Assembly (NCBI GenBank): GCA_903772945.1
Contig: CAICTM010000259.1
Location: 19,518 to 83,517, forward strand
Source of the DNA: Seminavis robusta
Lineage: Eukaryota; Bacillariophyta; Bacillariophyceae; Naviculales; Naviculaceae
DNA: 64,000 nucleotides
Reading direction: 5' to 3'
A program made the translations under genes and the position numbers. This document shows, one piece after another, positions 8,635-18,131 of this stretch. The notes below the pieces were generated by a model. That model had not been told where the DNA came from and ran no database searches. It saw nothing but the letters and a program-made list of their open reading frames with translations. Each line of letters begins with the position of its first letter. Positions within the stretch are counted from its first letter, which is position 1.

Positions 8635-11517
8635 TTATCGACACCTACATTCACTGCATGTACATTCCACAGGAAACGGATCTCGATCACAATCAACCGT
8701 TATTGTCAAACCTGAGTTAGAACAAAGACTGCTAGGCACACTGCCACTCAACTGGTTGTCATACAAAGACAACCAAGTCAATGCAGTCATCAATCCAATC
8801 TCCAAAGGAATGGTTCCACTCAACTGGTTGTCCCTCAAAGACAACCGAGTCAATGTGGTCAACAATCCTACCTCAGAAGGAATGACCCCGCTTAACTGGA
8901 GCTCAGACAAACGGAAATAACTCAACACAGTCAACAACACTATTTCAGGTGGAATGCTTCCGCTCAACAGGTTGTCACTCCAATCCAGAAGAGTCAAGGC
9001 AGTCATGTATCCAATCTCAGAAGGAATGATTCCGGTCAACTGGTTGAGGAACAAGCGCAAAGAAGTCAACACAGTCAATAATCCAATTTCAGATGGAATG
9101 CTTCCGCTCAACTGGTTGTCAAACAAAGACAACGAAGTCAATTCGGTCAATAATCCAATCTCAGAAGGAATGCTTCCGCTGAACTGATTGTCTCTCAAAG
9201 AAAACCTATTCAATGAGGTCAACAATCCAATCTCAGTTGGAATGGTTCCGCTGAACTGGTTCGCAGACAAACGCAAAGAAGTCAACCCAGTCAATAATAC
9301 AATTTCAGATGGAATGATTCCGCTCAATCGGTTGTCTCTCAAAGACAACTCAGTAGATGAGCTCAACAATCCAATCTCCGACGGAATCCTTCCGCTCAAC
9401 TGGTTCCCAGACAAAGACAGCTCAGTAAACGAGCTCAACAATTTAAGCTCAGATGGAATGGTCCCGGTCAACTGGTTGGCGAACAACCACAACTGCTTCA
9501 AAGCAGTCATCAATCCAATCTCAATGGGAATGGTTCCAGTCAACGTGTTGTTATTCAAGTCTAGAAGAGTCAATGCAGTCATCAATCCAATCTCACTTGG
9601 AAGCTCACCCACCAATTGGTTGTCACTCCAGTCAAGAAGAGTCAAGGCAGTCAAGAATCCAACCTCGGTCGGAATGCTTCCAGTGAGACCTGCCTCATCT
9701 CGATCAATCCATGTCGTGCTTACAACATCATAGGTCACACCAAAGAGCACAACTGGCTCTGGTGGCGTTATGGTAGGTTGACTTGTGGTCGGACTGGGAG
9801 AGGGGGGATTAGTAGTTGGATTGGGAGTGGGCTGTTTGGTAGTTGGTTGCGCTGTTGGGTCAAGAGTTGGCATATTGGATGGAGGATTGGTCGGTGAGTT
9901 TGTTGAAGGAGCCATGGTGGGGTTACTGGTAGAGGGTTGCTTGGTTGGAATTGTCGATGGGCTAATGGTGGGATTCGTGGTTGGGTTGGAAGTGGGCTGT
10001 TTGGTAGTTGGTTGCGCTGTTGGGTCAGGAGTTGGCCTCTTGGATGGAGGATTGGTTGGTGAGCTTGTTGAAGGAGCCATGGTGGGGATATTGGTAGAAG
10101 GCAGCTTGGTTGGATTTGTCGATGGGCTACTGGTGGGTTTAGTGGTTGGCAAGTTGCTTGGTTGTGATGAAGGGATGCTACTGGGGTTGTCACTAGCTGT
10201 CTTTGTTGGATTTGTGGATGGCAAAAATGAGGGGTTGTTGCTGGGATCAACACTAGGACTACTGGTTGTAGGATCCATAGATGGAATGGTTGTAGGATTC
10301 AATATACTAGGCTGAGGAGATGGGCTCAAGGATTGCCATGCTGAGGGACGAAGAAATGATGGCAATGTAGAGAGGTTCTGTATTGGTTGCTGTGATGGGA
10401 GAAATGTCATAGTCTGTGGTGACATGGGCATGGGAACATTAGGCACATCACCGGATGCTGATGCAGTTACAGGCTCGTTATTTGAGGAAGGAGTACAAAG
10501 TCCAGATCCACAAAGAATTCCTGTGATTGCTATTGCTGCCAGTGCTATAACAATAACAGCACAGAGCCATCTCCCACCAGCAGTGCTTGTATCTGGCAGG
10601 CAATTCCTGGAGGGATCAACAACATGGGCACTAACAGGTTCAATTTCAGACTCTACTAATTGGGCACTGGCCAAAATAGTACCACGGCTGTTGGTACCGG
10701 TACCGGCAGCGGTAGTAGTAGAGGAAGGAGCGATAGTGTTGGTGCCAATGCCCAAACTGTAGGGAATCGAGGGAGCCTCTTCATTTGAGATAGCAGCTTG
10801 TGGTGGTGATGGAGATGACGGGGGCTGATGCGGGATATTTTGTAGGTCTTGGTTTTGTGAGACAGCTGCTGGCTTCAGTATGATATCTGTGGAACCCACA
10901 GCCGATCCTTTTATATGATGCAAATCTGGCGGGAGCCACGCAGGGTGCCTATCACTAGGGGATGAGCTCCTTGAGGTGGTTTGACGCACATTAGTTGGAT
11001 CATTTTGATCAGCAGTGGTCTGCGTCAAAGAAGTGCCTGGTGGTGATGGTGGCGGTGATGATGCTTTTGTGTCCATCTCATCTTGCTGAGGTGGCATCGG
11101 CGCCAGTACATGCGCTGGTTCGACCTCAGGTTGTGCTTGATAATTTTTTGGTCTTCTGAGTCCATACTTGGCTGCAGTTGCCGATGTGGCTCCTTTGGCT
11201 ACCGCTCGAACTTCTTGTTCTTGTTGCTGATTAGCCGCCTTGCCGAGAATGTTCTTATTGGCCGTTGGTTGACGATTGCGCAAGCCCTTTGTGGGCAGAG
11301 GTGATGGTTCTGGTTCTTCAACTTTTCTTTCTTCTCCCTGACCACCAGAACGCGTCCTACTCCTTGCAACAATGGGAGCATTTCCAATTTCACCTACCAC
11401 TTCTAGTACTGAGATGTGAGGTGTGTTGGTGGCAGTGGAAGTTTCTTGATGGGCAATCGGGGTAGCTGAAGCCACAGGAATGTAATCTTGAGTAGCATGA
11501 GAGCCGTCGGGATCCAT
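8635..11517 (-). CDS. Membrane-anchored leucine-rich repeat protein with Pro/Ser/Thr stalk
   Basis: Single-exon 960-residue protein. Residues 1-316 are a hydrophilic, low-complexity, probably cytosolic region without a kinase. A single hydrophobic helix lies at about 317-336 (WLCAVIVIALAAIAI). Residues 340-588 are a stalk of PSxxPT/NPT tetrapeptides, likely heavily O-glycosylated. From about residue 590 a cap leads into 13 plant-type 24-residue LRRs with consensus LxGxIPxEIGLLTxLTxLxLxxNQ and a part repeat. A Cys-rich cap closes it (CTCSECRCR). With no signal peptide and the LRRs C-terminal, a type II orientation with the LRRs outside is inferred. Diatom genomes hold large families of such receptor-like proteins; ligand and signalling partner are unknown. 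Codons are repetitive but the frame is unbroken. Confidence 0.9.
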   Translation of the reverse strand: MDPDGSHATQDYIPVASATPIAHQETSTATNTPHISVLEVVGEIGNAPIVARSRTRSGGQGEERKVEEPEPSPLPTKGLRNRQPTANKNILGKAANQQQEQEVRAVAKGATSATAAKYGLRRPKNYQAQPEVEPAHVLAPMPPQQDEMDTKASSPPPSPPGTSLTQTTADQNDPTNVRQTTSRSSSPSDRHPAWLPPDLHHIKGSAVGSTDIILKPAAVSQNQDLQNIPHQPPSSPSPPQAAISNEEAPSIPYSLGIGTNTIAPSSTTTAAGTGTNSRGTILASAQLVESEIEPVSAHVVDPSRNCLPDTSTAGGRWLCAVIVIALAAIAITGILCGSGLCTPSSNNEPVTASASGDVPNVPMPMSPQTMTFLPSQQPIQNLSTLPSFLRPSAWQSLSPSPQPSILNPTTIPSMDPTTSSPSVDPSNNPSFLPSTNPTKTASDNPSSIPSSQPSNLPTTKPTSSPSTNPTKLPSTNIPTMAPSTSSPTNPPSKRPTPDPTAQPTTKQPTSNPTTNPTISPSTIPTKQPSTSNPTMAPSTNSPTNPPSNMPTLDPTAQPTTKQPTPNPTTNPPSPSPTTSQPTITPPEPVVLFGVTYDVVSTTWIDRDEAGLTGSIPTEVGFLTALTLLDWSDNQLVGELPSEIGLMTALTLLDLNNNTLTGTIPIEIGLMTALKQLWLFANQLTGTIPSELKLLSSFTELSLSGNQLSGRIPSEIGLLSSSTELSLRDNRLSGIIPSEIVLLTGLTSLRLSANQFSGTIPTEIGLLTSLNRFSLRDNQFSGSIPSEIGLLTELTSLSLFDNQLSGSIPSEIGLLTVLTSLRLFLNQLTGIIPSEIGYMTALTLLDWSDNLLSGSIPPEIVLLTVLSYFRLSELQLSGVIPSEVGLLTTLTRLSLRDNQLSGTIPLEIGLMTALTWLSLYDNQLSGSVPSSLCSNSGLTITVDCDRDPFPVECTCSECRCR

Positions 11518-13618
11518 TGTTGTGCGAGAAATTGGAATTCAATCTGTCGTTGCTCTGTTGAACAGCTTTGTCTTTGGGTGGGTAGTTTAATAGCTAGCCA
11601 CCAGCTATGATCGGTAGAAGTAACCTAACGTCGGCGTTCAAAGACAGACTTGTTCTGTGGTTGCTCGAGACGCCGTCCTTTACGAAGTATCAGATAGCGA
11701 GCTTGGCGATCAACGACAACACGACAACAGCCAACAAACCGAATAGTACTAGCTTGTAGTACCGGTATACTTATTAGTAGGTTGATCGAGTGTTCTGGCT
11801 AGTGTTCTTGATTTCAGATGATGGGCTCGATGAGTGATAAAATTCAAGGGAGGCAACAACAACACTCAATTTATAGTTGGTACCGGTACTGGTACTACGG
11901 TTCTGGAAGTTGTGTCATGGGATGGTGTCATGGTCCTCCTGCATTCTTTTCAGATGAACATGTTCTTCTTACGCGCGGCTGGTACTCGTACCGACGAATA
12001 CGGCGACGTTGTGCTCTATGTTTCTGTTGAAAAGAAGTCACTCGACGATTAAATGTATCCATATGCATAAACAAAGTTGGAAAAGAGGCAACTTCAACAC
12101 CGTCTCACCGTACCGGTACAGTGCAAACGAACAAACGAACTGGTGCATTTTCGTAGTGTACCACATGACACCGTCACGACCACCGAACCATTTGATATAA
12201 GCCGCTTGAACTGGTCAAACGTGATCATCATGCGGCTAGCTAGTCTACATGTACTAATTGTACCAAGTTGGTTATTGTGGTTGATGCATCTTGCTCAGAT
12301 GTAATGTATGTATTGGTTGACTATACACGACACGTACATGTAGAAAAACAAATACTAAATAGATACGTTATTAAGGAGCGAGGGGGGAGAAGCTAGGCAG
12401 AGCAGTTGCTGCGGCGGTAGGTGGCTGTGGTGGGCGGGGCGTACGGGGAGAGCAATGAGGACGGGAGCAGGGCAAAGGGGGGGCACCAGGAAAGTGGGGT
12501 GCATGGAGGAAAACCAGGAAGGAGAAGGGAGCAAAATTAGCGGAAGAGTGCAAGTGCACCATCGACATCCCAGAGAGAACGACGGTAGCTCATTGTGCCA
12601 GGTACATGTACATGTAGGTAGCGAGTACTCTCTATGGCTGATACTAGCTAGCTAGCAACAGGCCACATTTATTTTTGTATGAATGAATGATGAATCCCTG
12701 TACCGTACCGGTAATGTTCACTAACTGTTTCTTGGATGGTTGCGTTGAAAGCATGGAGTAGTGTGCTTTCGATTCGTGCCAATAAAGATCGAGTGATCGG
12801 ATCATTTATTTGATTCGATTTGATTCGATTCCGCAATGTATGTACAACGGATGAGAGGGAAACTTCCACTGTCTACTAGCTAGCTTGTCGACATATACAA
12901 AGTATTCAAGTGAATAAGAGACTGCCTACTTTTTTGTGCTCGTGTTGCTATGAATACTGGCACAGTAAGCTACAGTACATTACATGTACTAGCTAGTATC
13001 CCATTCGAGGCGAACGCACTATTACTCTCTTCGAGCAGCGCATTCGATTCGGTGGTGTAGCTTGGATCAAGTGAGCGACATGATTTCTGTTGGTCGTTTG
13101 ATCGGATTGTTGTATACCTGTTCCATAACGCTCTTTGGCGAAGGTTTGTCTCCTTAGCATCTTGCATCTTCTACTAGGAATGAAGTAACGTTACGAAAGA
13201 AGTTGTATTAATGCTCGAGAGTGTCAGGGTGGGACAAGAATGAGGTGCCGCGCTACTTTTACTTAGGTGAATTGCATTTTTCAAACCTTGGAAGCCTCAT
13301 CCGTTTACTCTTGGCCATGGCAGTGACGGTGCGCTGGAGCAAAGTGAAGGTGAACGAAAACCGACAACAGCACAACAGCACAACAGCACAGCAACCAAGT
13401 CAAGTCATACGACGATCCGATAGACATAGACATACATAGTCTACTAGCTAGCACCCCGCGGATCAGCGACAATACCGCAGCTAGAGTAGCGAGAACATCG
13501 GCAGTTCAAGTCAGTTGAGAAGAGAGGAGAAGAGAGGAATGTAAAAAACAGACGCAGCAATTCACTCACAAAAAGAAAAATCAGAACAAGAAAATCAGAA
13601 CAAAATCAGAAAATCAAA
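11518..13618. other. 2.1-kb intergenic region between divergent LRR and antiporter genes
   Basis: No convincing gene. It carries repeated short palindromes: GTACCGGTAC-type words near 11759, 11880, 12110 and 12700, CTAGCTAG near 12650 and 12885, and ACATGTAC words near 12330, 12600 and 12980. A copy of a dispersed short repeat lies at 12350-12470. The proximal end (13500-13618) is A-rich and is probably the antiporter leader. Confidence 0.5.
12350..12470 (+). repeat. Dispersed G-rich short repeat, copy A
   Basis: It starts with ACTAAATAGATACG, runs through GGAGCGAGGGGGG and a GCTGCGG-rich core, and ends in GGGGAGAGCAATGAGGACG. Related copies lie at 57160-57273 (same strand) and 49458-49556 (opposite strand, shorter). 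No coding capacity is seen. Confidence 0.75.
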
Positions 13619-16546
13619 ATGACTGCCTTACATCATCATCATGTCCTAGTCCGAGCACTACTGCTACTGCTGCTAGTATGTTCTATTAATATCAGTGTGG
13701 TAAATGGCTTTGACTTTGTCTTGTCGCCAGCCATGAATTTGGGTTCCGACTACCAGATTCGTTTGGTAGATGTCACTACCAATGTACAGGATATTCCAAC
13801 GCTGTTCCAAATGGCCAATGCGTCGGTTCACATGGATGGACTCCAGTGGCAGAGTGGTCTATCTTATAACACGGATGAAGACGATCGTCAAACGGCGCGA
13901 CTGATTTCGCAAGTCTATATTCAAGATGAAATCGCCTTGACATCGTCACTCGATTTGAGTCCACCAGGTCTAGTACCACCTTCTACCGTCGAACTGGGAT
14001 ATCTACAAGTGGAACCCATGGGACGCATCAATCTCACGGTAACACTCCAAGTCGTCTACGATTCCTACAACAACTCTACTACAAAGAGTCAACAAACCAG
14101 TCCCATCATTTCCACACAACGCTACTACCAAGTCTACTGGCCCATCCTCACCATGGTCCCAGTACTGGTACTTGTGGGATTCTCCTATCTCACGGGAAAT
14201 GTCGAAATTTCCATTTCTACCGCCAACATGGTCTCGGTCATTATTGCCCAAGGAGACTTTTTCAGAGGCATGGAGCACCTTGTGTATGTGGGATTTCTAG
14301 GAGCGCTGACGCATCATTACAATGGTGTAATCATGCTCCTCGTCTTTTTTCTGTCGGGAATCATGAGTTTGATTGAAGTCACGGGAGGTGCCAAAGGATG
14401 GGTTCGATTGGCTGCACGATTTATTTCGACGACGCGAGTCGTTCAGTGTTTGACCTATTTCATGGCACTCGGCTACTTTTGGGACGATGTGTTGTCCATC
14501 CTCGTAGTGGGACATTTAATGCGACCCCTGCTCGATGTCGCTCATACATCGCGACCATTGGGTGCCATGATTCTCGATGCTACCGCTGGAAACATGGCCG
14601 GAATTGTTCTCATCTCCACCTGGCTCGTTTGGGAAATTCCACTCTTACAACAAGAATTGAGTCGCATTGATGCTCTCAACGAATCCAGTGGCAATGTCAT
14701 TCCCGCACTCCAAATGACACCTTGGCAGGTTCTTCAAGAATCACTCCGGTATGCCTTTTATCCCATTCTCTATGTCATTCTCATGCCATTACTACTTTGG
14801 AGTCAACGACACATGGGACAAATACTCATGTACGAACGAATCACACAAGTCTATCAGTCCAAAAAGGGAGGCCCCAAGGATATTCGAGGACCTTGTCAAC
14901 CCAACATGACACCCCCCAAAGGAGTACCCTGTCGATTCTGGAATGCACTCTTTCCCTTCTCGATGATTACCATATTGTTTATTGTATTTTGGTTTCAAGC
15001 TGGACAACGGGGAGCTCAAGAACGATTAGAAGTTGATATTCCCGAACAAGAAGAATGGATTGTGGCGGCATATGCGTATGCGCTCACACCAAAGGCGTGG
15101 TTGCAGGGAATTAGTATGGGAGCCTTTTTCTTTGTCATTTCCATCATGTTACAGTTTCAACAAGCTGGGAATATTCTCTTTTTGCCAGTCAGTCTCAGAT
15201 TGCTCTGGAGGCAACACAAACTTCGACAACAACAAGAAGAAAACAACAACAATGCGTCCTCCAACAAACTAGTAGCAGCATCCGAAGAAGAGGAAGAAGT
15301 AGACACGAATAATGAAATACTCGTCAATACGGCGACCAGCGCCGATGATGAAATCATCACCACAACAGACGGCAGCAGCAACAACAACAAACAACTCTTG
15401 ATTCTCCCGCCGGCCAAACCACTTCTGACACCCATGGATCTCATTGCCAGTTTCTTTTTTGGATTTGGACGCATCATGCCATACATGATCCAATTCATAC
15501 TCGCATGGGCACTACGAACATCTTTTACCGAAATGGGACTCGATCGATGGTTTGCATCCATGCTCGGGGATCAATTGGATACACTCCAAACCAGCTACAT
15601 TCCCATTGCCGCATTCATGACGGCATTTCTCATGTCATTGGCCACCGGAGGAGCTGCTCGAGGAGAAGTCGCATCCATCCTCCTTCCCATGATTGTCGTG
15701 CCCGTCTACGAACGAACCTACAATTCTACCGATGCCGACGATATGATCTTTCAAGTCATTGGAGCCGTCTTGTCGGGGTGCATTGCCGGAGATCATGCCG
15801 CACCACTGTCCAATACCACACTTCTCTCTTGTGTCGCCAGTGATTGTCATGTTTTGGTGCATGTCATTACGCAGATACCGTATGTGATCGTCGTCTTGAT
15901 GTTGAGTCTCCTGCTCGGAACAGGACCCGTCGGATATGGAATTTATCCCGTCGGTGCTGGATACTTTTTGGGTGTCGTCTGCTTGCTGTTCTTTGTCTTT
16001 TTCATTTGTTATCCCATTTTGGATCCCAGTGGACAGTGGGATATTTTTACACGATTGTACATTCGATGTTGTGTCAATCGACGACGCAACAGAAAGAACA
16101 ATCAAGGCAGCAACGATGAAGAAGATCCACTGAACGGCGGCGAGGACGACGACGACGACAGCAACTTTTGGGAAATACTCCAGCGAGACACGATTCGGGC
16201 GGCCAATGCCATTGCTCATGGACTGCCCTACGAAACCGAAGATTGCCGTCATCTCATGCAACCCATTGACAGTGCCATTACCAAAGACGACGAAAACGAC
16301 AACGCAGGACGAACGAGCAGTAGTTGTGAAGATGATAGTGATGTCGCGGGGGACGAGGAACCACCGCAACTTGAACAACAAGTGGTGGAAGAAACGGGAA
16401 TGCCGCCGCCACAACCAGCAGGCAGACAGCAGTCAATCGAGGACCATCGCAATGCAGGAAGACCCGTTCGAATCATTGCATCCGATGCGAGAGGAGGTCC
16501 AGCTCCTGCAATCACGACGGCCTTGCCTACAGCTACCATGAGCTAG
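13619..16546 (+). CDS. NhaC-like Na+/H+ antiporter family membrane protein
   Basis: Single-exon 975-residue protein. Residues 1-30 form a cleavable signal peptide. Residues 31-170 are a non-membrane domain with several N-glycosylation sites, placed in the lumen or outside. From about 172 onward there are roughly a dozen hydrophobic helices. The motif GDHAAPLSNTTLLSC (about 723-737) matches the hallmark GDHxSPISDTT region of the NhaC/PF03553 antiporter superfamily, where it lines the ion path. A cytosolic loop at about 537-600 is rich in Asn and Glu, and the last 130 residues are acidic and disordered, likely regulatory. Function by family: exchange of sodium for protons across the plasma membrane or an endomembrane. 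The exact substrate cannot be read from sequence. The start is the ATG in AAAATGAC after an A-rich leader. Confidence 0.85.
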   Translation: MTALHHHHVLVRALLLLLLVCSINISVVNGFDFVLSPAMNLGSDYQIRLVDVTTNVQDIPTLFQMANASVHMDGLQWQSGLSYNTDEDDRQTARLISQVYIQDEIALTSSLDLSPPGLVPPSTVELGYLQVEPMGRINLTVTLQVVYDSYNNSTTKSQQTSPIISTQRYYQVYWPILTMVPVLVLVGFSYLTGNVEISISTANMVSVIIAQGDFFRGMEHLVYVGFLGALTHHYNGVIMLLVFFLSGIMSLIEVTGGAKGWVRLAARFISTTRVVQCLTYFMALGYFWDDVLSILVVGHLMRPLLDVAHTSRPLGAMILDATAGNMAGIVLISTWLVWEIPLLQQELSRIDALNESSGNVIPALQMTPWQVLQESLRYAFYPILYVILMPLLLWSQRHMGQILMYERITQVYQSKKGGPKDIRGPCQPNMTPPKGVPCRFWNALFPFSMITILFIVFWFQAGQRGAQERLEVDIPEQEEWIVAAYAYALTPKAWLQGISMGAFFFVISIMLQFQQAGNILFLPVSLRLLWRQHKLRQQQEENNNNASSNKLVAASEEEEEVDTNNEILVNTATSADDEIITTTDGSSNNNKQLLILPPAKPLLTPMDLIASFFFGFGRIMPYMIQFILAWALRTSFTEMGLDRWFASMLGDQLDTLQTSYIPIAAFMTAFLMSLATGGAARGEVASILLPMIVVPVYERTYNSTDADDMIFQVIGAVLSGCIAGDHAAPLSNTTLLSCVASDCHVLVHVITQIPYVIVVLMLSLLLGTGPVGYGIYPVGAGYFLGVVCLLFFVFFICYPILDPSGQWDIFTRLYIRCCVNRRRNRKNNQGSNDEEDPLNGGEDDDDDSNFWEILQRDTIRAANAIAHGLPYETEDCRHLMQPIDSAITKDDENDNAGRTSSSCEDDSDVAGDEEPPQLEQQVVEETGMPPPQPAGRQQSIEDHRNAGRPVRIIASDARGGPAPAITTALPTATMS

Positions 16547-16950
16547 CCCTGCCTGTTGCAGCGGTGTGGGGTAGTGACTCCTCATCATTTGGCTAGCTAG
16601 CTAGCTAGTTATGCGTAAAATTATATAAAAAGAAACTTGAATCAACTTGAAAGTCATACATGTGCCTTCTACGAAATGCAACGAGACAGCCATTCAAGCC
16701 AAGGAGAAAGAGCAAAAGTGAGAATGGTTTTATTTCAGCAACCAAGAAAATACCCAACAGAGCTACCACTCTCTTTTTGATTTTTGTGGCGGAAGCAACC
16801 TAGCATACGCCATCCATGGTGCATGCCCTTGTGGTCAGCCATGCTTGAAAGACAAGTGGCCAGTCTTGTTCCTGGGTCACAGGTGCATGCCGTTGTCTTC
16901 CAGCCTTTTCTCACAACCCAACAGAAGAGTTGCTGACAAAAGGAACAATG

Positions 16951-17003
16951 AAGTCAATACAACGTATTGACAGACAGCTGATACAGTGTACTTGGATTAG
17001 TTT
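16951..17003. repeat. Dispersed repeat segment, copy 1
   Basis: About 53 bp ending in GATACAGTGTACTTGGA. A close second copy lies at 48264-48316 in the same orientation, with a few substitutions. It may be an end of a mobile element, since the second copy abuts a retroelement-like frame. Confidence 0.6.
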
Positions 17004-17099
17004 ACCGGACTCACAACCCCCTCCTCAACCCAAAAGGAATACGGTTCCATCAAATTTGACCTCAAGCCCCGCGCCACAGTAGCCCCACTCCTCCACGAC

Positions 17100-17213
17100 G
17101 GGCAACACGCCACAGCTGGCACCCCCACGGGGCAACACGCCGCAAACCCATCTGGCACCCCCACGGCCGGGGAAACACGCCACAGCTGGCGCCCCCACAG
17201 GGAAACAAGCCAA
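17100..17213. repeat. GC-rich tandem repeat
   Basis: Three to four imperfect units of about 30-37 bp, each containing GGSRAACACGCC and CTGGCRCCCCCAC. The open frames that cross it are a by-product of the repeat and its low stop content, so I call no gene. Confidence 0.7.
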
Positions 17214-17529
17214 CGACCTCGACGAGGCAGGAGACCCCCCGGGTCCACTTTACTGAGTCAATTTCCCACGAGATCTGGAATGCCACGTTCCGACTCCACC
17301 CCCTCTTGGTGCACAGTTAGGTACCACCCAAATCAACCCTGCATATCTTGAAATGCTGACCCTCACCAAAGCCAGTCGCTTCACCTGTGACGTCGATATC
17401 AAACGCTAGGTGAGTCCACACGGACAAAGGCAAGAGGAAGCGCCAATGTGGAAGGGCCGCCGGTGGATGGAGCCATTGTGAAGGAAGAGAGGGTAAGTGT
17501 TCAAAAGACGTAGAAACTTGCGGTACAGG

Positions 17530-17647
17530 CAGCTTCGATTTTATTGATTCAAACGCACGCCACTCTTTTCAGTACACTTCTACACGAGCTCTCGTAGAAC
17601 TGTAGCAGACATGCCAGCACCCGTTTGAATCAATAAAATCGAAGCTG
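17530..17647. repeat. Perfect 26-bp inverted repeat around a 66-bp loop
   Basis: The arms are 17530-17555 and 17622-17647 and are exactly complementary over 26 bp, beginning CAGCTTCGATTTTATTG at the left. The loop holds a smaller imperfect palindrome around CACGAGCTCTCGTAG. It could be a very small MITE or a hairpin RNA source. The AATAAA inside each arm could also act as a polyadenylation signal on either strand. Confidence 0.75.
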
Positions 17648-18131
17648 CTCGTAGTACTGTACTATTATTCATATTGGTGGGCTCTAAAACGCAGCCGCTT
17701 GGCGAGAGAGCGAGCCACTCACAGTTCCATTCAGACTGTGAGTGACGAGTCATTCAGTCACATTGACGCAAGCCTGATTGACGGGCTAGGGTTACAACGC
17801 TAACGCACCGCTGCTACAAATAGGGTGTGATCGTACGGGTATGGCTACAATAAGTTTCATGTTTCGAAGACGACCCAAAAAGGTTACATCGGGAGACCGA
17901 GCGAAGCTGTGCATCATTGTTGCTTTCGCATACGAAGTTGAAGGCACGGGACTGGCTTTTGGTGTAATGTGGCATTCCGTCGCACTACATAATATTTTAA
18001 GCTACTAATCATTGTGTGAAACTGAAACATAATCCATCTATATGCCCTGTATGTTCTGCTCTAGTCGCCGCGTTGTAATCTCCCGTTACTTCTACTGGTG
18101 CAAGTGGTTTAATAAAATCAAAGTCTTTCTT

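Larger units (their letters stand above)
16547..18131. other. 1.6-kb intergenic region with several repeats
   Basis: Lies between a plus-strand and a minus-strand gene that converge on it. No gene is seen. It contains a GCTAGCTAGCTAG run near 16592, a segment (16951-17003) repeated at 48264-48316, a G/C-rich tandem array (17100-17213) and a perfect long inverted repeat (17530-17647). Confidence 0.5.

Noticed and set aside
8954-10315. Several plus-strand open frames across the LRR gene
   Set aside because: They are antisense shadows of repetitive LRR and stalk codons; the minus-strand frame has clear LRR structure over 960 residues.
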